From contig NZ_NFLI01000002.1 of NCBI RefSeq assembly GCF_002160825.1, forward strand, positions 1-64,000: a DNA stretch of 64,000 nt. Direction: 5' to 3'. Of this stretch, positions 20,144 through 26,811 are shown piece by piece (the first letter of the stretch is position 1; each line of letters opens with the position of its first letter). A model generated the notes under the pieces. The model saw nothing but the letters and a program-made list of their open reading frames with translations, searched no databases and was not told the DNA's origin. The stretch is from Lachnoclostridium sp. An131 (GTDB lineage Bacteria; Bacillota; Clostridia; Lachnospirales; Lachnospiraceae). The translations under genes were made by a program, and so were the position numbers.

Positions 20144-20221
20144 GATTTTCTCCATTTCAGGCCGAAATTCTGCTCTATTATATGTGAGGCGCCCGGGGGT
20201 TATACGTTTTGCAGCGGATGG

Positions 20222-20276
20222 TTGACAATCTCGATAATCGAGATTATGATAAGGGTAAGATAACTCGATAATCGAG
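20222..20276 (+). promoter_or_regulatory. padR promoter with perfect palindromic operators
   Basis: TTGACA (20222-20227), 17 bp, TATGAT (20245-20250). The 17-bp spacer is itself a perfect palindrome, ATCTCGAT-A-ATCGAGAT (20228-20244). A second copy of its 13-bp core, CTCGATAATCGAG, lies at 20264-20276 beyond the start site. This is the expected layout of a repressor binding twice. Confidence 0.9.
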
Positions 20277-20299
20277 AATAAAGGGCAGGAGGGAAAGGG

Positions 20300-20620
20300 A
20301 TGGCGAGGGCGAGGTTTCAGACACTGACGGAGCAGATGTTTTACACTCTGCTCTGCCTGAAGGAGGAGTGCTGCGGGATAGATATCCTGGACCGGGTTCC
20401 GGCCATGACCGGAGGGCGTGTCAGCATAGGCTCCGGTACTCTTTATACTCTTCTGGAACAATTTCTGGAGGCTGAAATGATCCGGGAGACGAGGGCTGAC
20501 GGCCGCCGCAGAAGCTATCTTCTGACGGAAAAGGGAAGAGAGCTTCTGGAGAGGGAATATGAACGGATTTGCGCGCAGGCGCAGGATTACCGGCAGATTT
20601 TTGGGGAGGAGGAAGGATGA
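20300..20620 (+). CDS. PadR-family transcriptional regulator
   Basis: A 106-residue winged-helix regulator of the short PadR class. The DNA-binding part includes IGSGTLYTLLEQFLEAEMIRE and the wing DGRRRSYLLTEKGREL; a short C-terminal helix mediates dimerisation in this family. The GGAGGGAAAGGG region precedes ATG 20300. Two identical palindromes at its own promoter suggest autorepression. The stop overlaps the start of the DUF2812 gene (ATGA), a pairing frequently seen for PadR regulators of membrane proteins. Confidence 0.92.
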   Translation: MARARFQTLTEQMFYTLLCLKEECCGIDILDRVPAMTGGRVSIGSGTLYTLLEQFLEAEMIRETRADGRRRSYLLTEKGRELLEREYERICAQAQDYRQIFGEEEG

Positions 20621-21993
20621 TGAAGGAGAGAAAACGAAGGCTTGAGCTGTACGCTTTTTATGATCATACAGGGATTGAAAGGCATCTGGAAGAAATGGCT
20701 GCCGATGGATGGCTGCTGGAAAGGGTGGAGAATAATATCTGGCATTACCGCCGGACACAGCCCTGCTGCCTGCGTTTTTCTGTGGTCTATTATCCGGGGG
20801 CCTCAGAGCTGGATCCGGAGCCCTCGGAGAAGCAGAGAACCTTTTATGATTTCTGTGAATATGCGGGCTGGCATCTGGCGGCGGCTTCGGCTCAGCTTCA
20901 GATTTTTTATAATGAGGATCCGGATCCGCTTCCCATTGCGACGGATCCGGCTCTTGAGCTGGAGGCTGTGCACCGTTCGGCAAAGCGAGGCTTCCTTCCG
21001 GCCAGCGGTGTAATGCTGGCTGTCAGCCTTCTGCTGGCTTCCATGCTGGTATCCAGCCTTCTGACCGATCCGATCGGCCTGTTTTCCAGCGCCTCAAATC
21101 TTTTTACCGGTTTTGTCTGGCTTCTGCTTCTGGTGTACTGCGCTTCAGAGCTGGAGGGCTATCTGGCCTGGTATGTGCGGGCGAAAAAGGCTGCGGCCAG
21201 GGGTGAATTTCTGGAGACCTCCAGCCGTATATGGCTCGCAAAGCTGGTGCTTGCGCTTGTTTTTCTGGGCTTTCTCTACTGGCTTATCAGCTGGGTGTCT
21301 GTGGGGCCGCTCTGGAGAAGAGGGATCGGAATCGCGATAAGCGCTTATATGCTGGGGCTTTTTTTCCTGGCGGGCTCTGTCAAAAGCTTTTTCAGGAGAA
21401 GAAAGGCATCTCCGGGGCTGAACAGGACGCTGACGCTGCTTGTCTTGTTTGCGGTATCCTTTGCCTTTATGGCGCTGCTGACCTCTGCGGCGGTACAGAC
21501 TGCCCGGAATACGGGCTCACAGGGTGCAGGCGGTCAGGCAGAGGAGCTGCCGCTGACGGCAGCGGATCTGATGGAGGTTCCCTCTGACGGCTATCTGTAC
21601 CAGACAAGGGAGAGCCGGTCGCCGCTGCTGGAGCAGCTTGAACTGAGCCAGACGCCGGAATTCGTCGCGGAGGACGCACAGGCGTATCCGGCTCTGGAGT
21701 ACAGAATCACGCTGGTAAAGGCGCCGTTTCTTTACGCTATGTGTAAAAACCAGCTGCTGAAAGAGAGGGATGAGAGCGGAGACGACCGGGTTCCGGAAGG
21801 ATACAAAAGGGTTTATGAGGAGCGGGACCCGGAAATCTGGAGCGCGGATGAGGCCTATGAGCTGACCGCCCAGGATACAGGGGCTGTGAACCGGTATCTG
21901 CTCTGCTATCCGGACCGGATCGTGGAAATCTGGTTTAGCTGGGAGCTGACAGAGGAGCAGATGAGGACGGCGGGTGAAAGGCTGGCTGGATGA
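20617..21993 (+). CDS. DUF2812 membrane protein
   Basis: A 458-residue protein. The N-terminal domain (RRLELYAFYDHTGIERHLEEMAADGWLLE) matches DUF2812. Then come four predicted membrane helices between residues about 130 and 290, and a C-terminal exported or periplasm-facing domain of about 150 residues. ATG 20617 overlaps the padR stop, so the two genes are coupled; GGAGGAAGG precedes it. DUF2812 proteins with PadR partners are common in Firmicutes but have no firmly established activity. Confidence 0.85.
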   Translation: MMKERKRRLELYAFYDHTGIERHLEEMAADGWLLERVENNIWHYRRTQPCCLRFSVVYYPGASELDPEPSEKQRTFYDFCEYAGWHLAAASAQLQIFYNEDPDPLPIATDPALELEAVHRSAKRGFLPASGVMLAVSLLLASMLVSSLLTDPIGLFSSASNLFTGFVWLLLLVYCASELEGYLAWYVRAKKAAARGEFLETSSRIWLAKLVLALVFLGFLYWLISWVSVGPLWRRGIGIAISAYMLGLFFLAGSVKSFFRRRKASPGLNRTLTLLVLFAVSFAFMALLTSAAVQTARNTGSQGAGGQAEELPLTAADLMEVPSDGYLYQTRESRSPLLEQLELSQTPEFVAEDAQAYPALEYRITLVKAPFLYAMCKNQLLKERDESGDDRVPEGYKRVYEERDPEIWSADEAYELTAQDTGAVNRYLLCYPDRIVEIWFSWELTEEQMRTAGERLAG

Positions 21994-22213
21994 TGTGCCG
22001 GCAGAGATACAAAAAGCGGAACAGGTGGAGAAACAGCAGAGGGAACAATTACCTTTCTTTCTCCGGAGCATTATCTTCATTCATTAAAAGTGGGGGATGC
22101 GGCTTGTCTTTCAAGATGGAAGCAAAATCGCAGGATATGCTGAAATTCTTGAAATATACAATGAAATTCTAAAGATGTAGCTTAAAGAAAGCAGAAGAAA
22201 TTTCTGTGCCGGC

Positions 22214-22242
22214 TTGCAACGGGTAATGTTTTCCAATATACT
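22214..22242 (+). promoter_or_regulatory. Promoter of the dicarboxylate symporter gene
   Basis: TTGCAA (22214-22219), 17 bp, TATACT (22237-22242). The sequence from 21994 to this promoter holds nothing recognisable. Confidence 0.75.
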
Positions 22243-22284
22243 GGTTATAGTAATGAAATAGAAAGAAAAGAGAGGGAGACCGTT

Positions 22285-23460
22285 ATGAAGAAAATCCTGA
22301 AAAGCCTGCCCTTCAAGCTGCTGGTGGGCGTAATTGTGGGTATGGTTCTGGGGCTGATTGCCAACGAAGCCTTTATGAACGTGATTGTGACGATCAAACA
22401 GCTTCTGGGGGAAATCATCAATTTCTGCGTGCCGCTGATTGTCATCGGATTTATCGCGCCGTCCATCACAAAGCTGGGAAGCAATGCCTCCCGTATGCTG
22501 GTGACAGCCCTGATCCTGGCCTATGTGTCGTCGATCGGCGCGGCCTTCGCGTCGATGGCGGCAGGCTATGCGATCATTCCCCACCTGTCCATTGTATCAG
22601 AGGTAGAGGGGCTGCGGGAGCTGCCGGAGGTCGTTTTCGATTTGAAGATACCGGCTGTCATGGAGGTCATGAGCGCCCTGGCGTTCTCGCTTCTGCTGGG
22701 CCTTGGAGTGACATGGACGAAGTCAAAGAGGATGGAAGAGCTGCTGGATGAATTCCAGGCTATCGTGCTTGCGATAGTAAGCAAGGTCGTGATCCCGGTT
22801 CTGCCCTTCTTTATTGCCGCGACCTTTTGTGGCCTGGCTTATGAGGGAACGATCACGAAGCAGCTTCCGGTATTTATCCAGGTGATTCTGATTGTAATGG
22901 TGGGGCATTATCTGTGGATGGCGCTTCTCTACATCCTGGCGGGCCTCTATTCCGGAAAAAATCCGCTGGAGGTCGTGAAGCATTACGGCCCGGCCTATAT
23001 CACGGCAGTGGGAACCATGTCATCGGCTGCCACGCTGGCTGTGGCTCTGCGCTGTGCCGGCAAGTCTAAAGTACTGCGGCAGGATATGGTGGATTTTGGA
23101 ATCCCGCTCTTTGCGAATATCCACCTCTGCGGCTCTGTGCTGACAGAAGTGTTCTTTGTGATGACGGTATCGCAGATTCTGTATGGCAGCCTCCCGGATC
23201 TGGGAACAATGATTCTGTTCTGCCTGCTGCTGGGCGTCTTTGCGATCGGAGCGCCGGGCGTGCCGGGAGGAACGGTGATGGCATCCCTGGGCCTGATCAC
23301 GGGCGTGCTTCTCTTCGACGCTACCGGAACAGGACTGATGCTTACGATCTTCGCGCTGCAGGACAGCTTTGGGACGGCCTGCAATGTGACGGGAGACGGA
23401 GCCCTGACGCTGATTCTGACAGGATATGCGGATAAGCATCATATAGAAGCGGATTCATAG
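22285..23460 (+). CDS. Cation:dicarboxylate symporter (DAACS family)
   Basis: A 391-residue integral membrane transporter related to GltP/DctA. Visible elements are the serine-rich re-entrant region YITAVGTMSSAATLAVALRC, the conserved NIHLCGSVLTEVFFVMT stretch, and GVPGGTVMASLG, all in family order. It probably imports acidic amino acids or C4-dicarboxylates with sodium or protons. GAGAGGGAG precedes ATG 22285. It has its own promoter and a strong terminator and appears monocistronic. Confidence 0.9.
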   Translation: MKKILKSLPFKLLVGVIVGMVLGLIANEAFMNVIVTIKQLLGEIINFCVPLIVIGFIAPSITKLGSNASRMLVTALILAYVSSIGAAFASMAAGYAIIPHLSIVSEVEGLRELPEVVFDLKIPAVMEVMSALAFSLLLGLGVTWTKSKRMEELLDEFQAIVLAIVSKVVIPVLPFFIAATFCGLAYEGTITKQLPVFIQVILIVMVGHYLWMALLYILAGLYSGKNPLEVVKHYGPAYITAVGTMSSAATLAVALRCAGKSKVLRQDMVDFGIPLFANIHLCGSVLTEVFFVMTVSQILYGSLPDLGTMILFCLLLGVFAIGAPGVPGGTVMASLGLITGVLLFDATGTGLMLTIFALQDSFGTACNVTGDGALTLILTGYADKHHIEADS

Positions 23461-23524
23461 GAGACGTTGAAGGCGCCGGTGACTTCCGGCTGTCCAGGCG
23501 GAGGTCTGTGAAAAGCAGCTGAGG

Positions 23525-23570
23525 AACCGGTGTGCGGGAGGCAGAAAAGGCTTTCCGCACACCGGTTTTC
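23525..23570 (+). terminator. Terminator after the dicarboxylate symporter
   Basis: Arms AACCGGTGTGCGG (23525-23537) / CCGCACACCGGTT (23555-23567), then TTC. Confidence 0.8.
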
Positions 23571-23633
23571 TGTGCCGCCGGAGGCCGGATTCCTGCCATG
23601 CAGGGAGAAAGAAAAAATTTTTTTAAATTCCGC

Positions 23634-23662
23634 AAACTTTTTGCGGGCCCCCTGCCGTCTAA
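23634..23662 (+). promoter_or_regulatory. ECF-sigma-type (autoregulated) promoter
   Basis: An AAACTTTTT -35-like element (from 23634) and CGTCTAA (23656-23662) match the AAC / CGTC pattern of extracytoplasmic-function sigma promoters. It sits 30 nt before an ECF sigma gene, so autoregulation is likely. Confidence 0.7.
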
Positions 23663-23691
23663 TAGATAGAAAAGCAAAGGAGGAGGAAAGG

Positions 23692-24186
23692 ATGAATGCA
23701 GACGCATTACAAAAGAAGGTAGAGGAACAGATTCTCGATTCCTACGAAGCGATGTACCGTCTTGCTTATACCTATGTGAGAAATGAAGAAGACGCTCTGG
23801 ACATCGTTCAGGAAAGCGTCTATAAAGCAATCAAATATTCCGGACGCGTCCGTCAGGAAGCGCATATCCGCACCTGGCTGTGGCGTATCGTGATGAACAC
23901 TGCCGTAGATTTTATAAGAAAGAGCAGCAGAGAGATCGCCACAGACGAGACGCAGGAGACGGGAAAAGAAGATATCTACCAGGATTTTGATACGCTGGAG
24001 GCGCTGAATATTCTGGATGAGAGAGAAAAGACCGTGGTCGTTCTCCGGTTTTTTGAGGATCAGAAGCTGGATGACATCGCAAAAATTATGAATGAAAACA
24101 CCAGCACGATTAAGACGGTTCTGTACCGCAGCCTGAAAAAGCTTAAGGTAAGACTAACGGAAGGAGAGATTCTTTATGAAGGATGA
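23692..24186 (+). CDS. ECF RNA polymerase sigma factor (SigV-like)
   Basis: A 164-residue sigma-70 family factor with region 2 (YRLAYTYVRNEEDALDIVQESVYKAI) and region 4 (LDEREKTVVVLRFFEDQKLDDIAKIMNENTSTIKTVLYRSLKKL). ATG 23692 follows AGGAGGAAAG and gives the normal family length. It overlaps the anti-sigma gene by 11 nt. The downstream partner resembles RsiV, so the pair may answer to cell-wall damage such as lysozyme, as SigV does in Bacillus and Enterococcus. Confidence 0.92.
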   Translation: MNADALQKKVEEQILDSYEAMYRLAYTYVRNEEDALDIVQESVYKAIKYSGRVRQEAHIRTWLWRIVMNTAVDFIRKSSREIATDETQETGKEDIYQDFDTLEALNILDEREKTVVVLRFFEDQKLDDIAKIMNENTSTIKTVLYRSLKKLKVRLTEGEILYEG

Positions 24187-25102
24187 GAGACTGGAAAAGA
24201 TGAAACAGGAATATGAGGAGATCCGAATCCCGGCAGAGCTTCGCCAGAGAGTGGAGGCTGGAATAGAAAAAGGAAAAGAAGAAAGAGAGGAAGTGACACG
24301 TATGAAAAAGAAATCTAAGGTAATCACATTTGTCAAAGCAGCAGGAGGCGCAGTGGTGGCAGCGATGCTTGCGATCACAATCATGGCAAATTCCGGAGCA
24401 ACCATTGCGAATGCGATGATGAAGATTCCGGTGCTCGGGGCTATCGCGGAGGTAGTGACGTTCCGGGAGTATAAGAATTCTACAGATAACGATAATATGT
24501 CGGCGGATGTGAAGATTCCCGAGGTCAGCGTAAAAAATGAGGATGGAACGGTAAATCAGGAGACAACAGAGCAGATTAACAAAACGATCGAGGATTATAC
24601 CAATGAGATTATTGCCCAGTATGAGGCGGATGTGGCAGCCTTTGGCGGGGAAGGGCATCAGTCCGTGGAGCTGAACTATGAGGTCATTACGGATTCTGAC
24701 AGACTGTTTTCCATCCGCTTTGACCAGCTGACTGTCATGGCCAGCGGAGCTGAGAGCGTGAGGATCTACCATATCGACAAGCAGACCGGGCAGATGATCA
24801 ATCTGAAGGGGCTTTTCAGGGAAGACGCTGATTTTATCACTCCGATCTCCGATAACATCAAGACCCAGATGAAGGAGCAGATGGCAGCGGATGAAGGAAA
24901 GATGTATTTTATCGACAGCGACATGCCGGAGAGCGATTTCCAGTCTATCACAGAGGATACGACCTTCTATGTAAACGACAGCGGAAAGCTTGTCATTGTC
25001 TTCGATGAATATGAGGTGGCGCCGGGATCTATGGGCAGCGTGGAATTTGAGATTCCCACCGAAGTGATTCAGGACATCGTGCAGGACGGCTTTGTGAGCT
25101 GA
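24176..25102 (+). CDS. RsiV-like anti-sigma factor (DUF3298 domain)
   Basis: A 308-residue membrane anti-sigma factor. Residues 1-40 are the cytoplasmic sigma-binding part, about 48-70 the single membrane helix (VKAAGGAVVAAMLAITIMA), and the remainder is exported. The C-terminal half (from about ELNYEVITDSDRLFSIRF to VPTEVI-like end) matches DUF3298, the lysozyme-binding domain of RsiV. In RsiV, ligand binding exposes the protein to signal peptidase and then intramembrane cleavage. AAGGAGAG precedes ATG 24176 within the sigma gene. Confidence 0.88.
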   Translation: MKDERLEKMKQEYEEIRIPAELRQRVEAGIEKGKEEREEVTRMKKKSKVITFVKAAGGAVVAAMLAITIMANSGATIANAMMKIPVLGAIAEVVTFREYKNSTDNDNMSADVKIPEVSVKNEDGTVNQETTEQINKTIEDYTNEIIAQYEADVAAFGGEGHQSVELNYEVITDSDRLFSIRFDQLTVMASGAESVRIYHIDKQTGQMINLKGLFREDADFITPISDNIKTQMKEQMAADEGKMYFIDSDMPESDFQSITEDTTFYVNDSGKLVIVFDEYEVAPGSMGSVEFEIPTEVIQDIVQDGFVS

Positions 25103-25193
25103 GCAGCTGCAGCCGGTCTGATTAGGTGAAGAAGGAGTAAGAGGAAAGGAGTGCGAGTGGAGAAGAACCTGATATAGATGCGCCGATGACTGA

Positions 25194-25260
25194 AAAAGAG
25201 GCGGTTTTGAGAAGAGCCAGAATGATTAAGAGCTGGAGCATTCTCAAAACCGCCTCTTTT
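25194..25260. terminator. Long bidirectional terminator
   Basis: Perfect 20-bp arms (25194-25213 and 25241-25260, AAAAGAGGCG... / ...CGCCTCTTTT) enclose a 27-nt loop. It follows the anti-sigma gene and insulates the recombinase promoter. Apart from this and that promoter, 25103-25428 holds nothing else recognised. Confidence 0.85.
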
Positions 25261-25312
25261 CTTTGGCTTGAAAGGGAAAGATTTCTGTCCAAGGGAGAGC
25301 ATTTGTGTCAGT

Positions 25313-25341
25313 ATGACAATGGAAACAGCCGCTGATATACT
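25313..25341 (+). promoter_or_regulatory. Promoter of the recombinase gene
   Basis: ATGACA (25313-25318), 17 bp, TATACT (25336-25341). Confidence 0.7.
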
Positions 25342-25428
25342 GGAAGAAAACAGAGGGCAAAGGAGCCCGGCTTCCTGCACGCGGCTGACATGTTCCGAGA
25401 GACACTGACAAAAGGGAGGATAAGGTAA

Positions 25429-26280
25429 ATGAAGGGAAAAAGGAATGCAGTAATTACCGAACGTACTCTGAGTATGTTTCGGAATTTTTTGGTGGAGAAC
25501 GAGAAGGCTCCTGCTACGATTAAAAAATATGTGCGTGAGCTGGAAAGACTGCAGAGCTTTTTGCATGGGCGCGGACTTTGCAGAGAGCTGCTGCTGGAAT
25601 ACAGGAGCGGGCTGGGACAATGCTGCAGTGCATTGACTGTAAACAATAGACTTTCGGCCGTGAATGCTTATCTTGCGTTTGCCGGAATTACAGAGTGCAG
25701 GATCCGCTTTTTGAAGGTTCAGAGGAAAGCATTTTTGGAGGAGAACCGGGAGTTGACGGAACAGGAGTACAGGCGTCTGCTTCTTGCGTCACAGAAAAGG
25801 AAAAACAAGAGACTGTACTACTTGATGCTCACTGTATGCTCTACCGGAATCCGTGTAAGCGAGCTTCGCTTTATAACGGTCGAGGCAGTCAAGAAAGGAA
25901 AAGCAGAGATCTGCATGAAAGGTAAGAACAGAACTGTCATTCTTTCGAAAGAGCTGAGAAAGAAATTACAGAACTATATCAGGACAGAGCAGATCCGGGA
26001 AGGCATCCTCTTTCGGACCAGAACCGGAAGGCCTCTTGACCGCAGCAATATATGGAGAGACATGAAGAAGCTGTGCGAGACAGCCGGCGTGGATAAAAAC
26101 AAGGTATTTCCCCACAGCCTCCGGCATCTGTTTGCCAGGAGCTATTATTCGATGGAGAAGGATTTGGCTCATCTGGCTGACATACTGGGACATTCATCGG
26201 TTGAGACAACGAGGATCTATGTGGCGGAAAGTACGGAAGCCTATGAAAAAATATTGCGGAAAATGAAGCTTATTATATAA
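25429..26280 (+). CDS. Tyrosine site-specific recombinase (phase-switch invertase candidate)
   Basis: A 283-residue XerC/D-type recombinase. Residues 10-95 form the SAM-like core-binding domain. The catalytic set is complete: Arg142 (TGIRVSEL), a Lys in KGKNR (164 or 166), His229 and Arg232 (HSLRHLFAR), His255 (LGHSS) and nucleophile Tyr264 (TRIYV). AAGGGAGG precedes ATG 25429. Only 25 bp after its stop begin perfect 22-bp inverted repeats flanking a promoter-bearing segment. That is the arrangement of dedicated DNA invertases such as those of fimbrial and clostridial phase switches. No phage or integrative-element genes accompany it. Confidence 0.93.
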   Translation: MKGKRNAVITERTLSMFRNFLVENEKAPATIKKYVRELERLQSFLHGRGLCRELLLEYRSGLGQCCSALTVNNRLSAVNAYLAFAGITECRIRFLKVQRKAFLEENRELTEQEYRRLLLASQKRKNKRLYYLMLTVCSTGIRVSELRFITVEAVKKGKAEICMKGKNRTVILSKELRKKLQNYIRTEQIREGILFRTRTGRPLDRSNIWRDMKKLCETAGVDKNKVFPHSLRHLFARSYYSMEKDLAHLADILGHSSVETTRIYVAESTEAYEKILRKMKLII

Positions 26281-26305
26281 AAGGCTTACCCAGCAGATAT
26301 CACGG

Positions 26306-26327
26306 AATGATGATTCTGTGGTAAGCA
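26306..26327 (+). repeat. Left inverted repeat of the invertible segment
   Basis: A 22-bp repeat starting AATGATGATT and ending TGGTAAGCA, the exact reverse complement of 26618-26639. The core is a likely recombinase crossover site. Confidence 0.95.
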
Positions 26328-26365
26328 TACTTTTAAAACAGAGAAATTATATCTGTTCACACAGT

Positions 26366-26394
26366 AGTATATAGGAAAAGCCTGTGAATTGCAA
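26366..26394 (-). promoter_or_regulatory. Promoter inside the invertible segment, OFF orientation
   Basis: On the minus strand TTGCAA (26394-26389), 17 bp, TATACT (26371-26366). Transcription would start near 26359 and run left through the inverted repeat into the 3' end of the recombinase gene, antisense. No comparable rightward promoter was found in the segment. Confidence 0.8.
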
Positions 26395-26617
26395 CCTATT
26401 TTCCAATTCCACCCTTATTTTAAGGTAAAAAATGGTACAAAACCCAGGCCTGCGGAAAACAAATGACTGCAGGCTTCGTTTGTATGCGTTACAGAGCCGC
26501 TGCTCGTTATGGATTTCCTGAATGCTTTGCCGTTTTCCTCCAGTTTCAGGAATTCAAAGCCTGCTTTTAAAGGCATAAGGCTTACGAAGCCGGAGTGTTC
26601 CTGACAGGGTGCATCTG

Positions 26618-26639
26618 TGCTTACCACAGAATCATCATT
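26618..26639 (-). repeat. Right inverted repeat of the invertible segment
   Basis: A perfect 22-bp inverse copy of 26306-26327 (TGCTTACCAC... on the plus strand). Homology stops at both ends of the 22 bp. Confidence 0.95.
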
Positions 26640-26647
26640 TTGTAGTT

Positions 26648-26682
26648 TTCCTAAAGTGTTTTGTGTTTGAATGCTTTAGGAA
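26648..26682 (+). promoter_or_regulatory. Hairpin in the surface-protein leader
   Basis: 9-bp arms TTCCTAAAG (26648-26656) / CTTTAGGAA (26674-26682), 17-nt loop, no T-run. It lies just upstream of the AGGAGGG site of the leader ORF, so it could affect translation or mRNA stability. Confidence 0.6.
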
Positions 26683-26694
26683 GAAAAGGAGGGT

Positions 26695-26811
26695 ATGAAA
26701 AAATCAGTAAGTCAGCAGAGCAGGATGAGTAAGCATAGGGAGACTTATCTATACAGCGGCAGCAGCTTGACTCATACAGAATATGTAAAAATGAGGTGTG
26801 AATTGATATGA
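26695..26811 (+). CDS. 38-codon leader ORF coupled to the surface protein
   Basis: ATG 26695 lies 5 nt after a strong AGGAGGG site. The 38-residue product begins MKKSVSQQSRMSKHRETYL and is polar, with no signal or membrane segment. Its TGA overlaps the ATG of the surface-protein gene (ATGA at 26808-26811). The large gene has only a weak site of its own (GAGGTG), so this ORF may serve mainly to couple and boost its translation. Whether the peptide itself has a role is unknown. It is not similar to anything recognised. Confidence 0.65.
   Translation: MKKSVSQQSRMSKHRETYLYSGSSLTHTEYVKMRCELI

Larger units (their letters stand above)
26306..26639. mobile_element. Putative invertible promoter segment (334 bp)
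   Basis: The segment between the two 22-bp inverted repeats has a 290-bp interior with no credible gene. It contains one clear promoter, which points left in this assembly, away from the surface-protein gene. Inversion would move that promoter to -35 at 26551-26556 and -10 at 26574-26579, reading right with a start near 26586. The recombinase is directly adjacent. This is inferred from layout; inversion itself is not shown by a single sequence. Confidence 0.85.

Noticed and set aside
20144-20983. Upstream extension of the sodium:alanine symporter to 754 codons
   Set aside because: The extension runs through the divergent padR promoter and gene, and the added residues are Pro/Arg-rich and unlike the family.
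26415-26627. 70-codon minus-strand frame inside the invertible segment
   Set aside because: It would start from GTG within the right inverted repeat, has no ribosome binding site, and its composition is not protein-like. It is most likely chance.
26321-26737. GTAAGCATA occurring near 26321 and 26729 as a possible third recombination site
   Set aside because: Only 9 bp are shared and the rest of the 22-bp repeat is absent; chance is enough.
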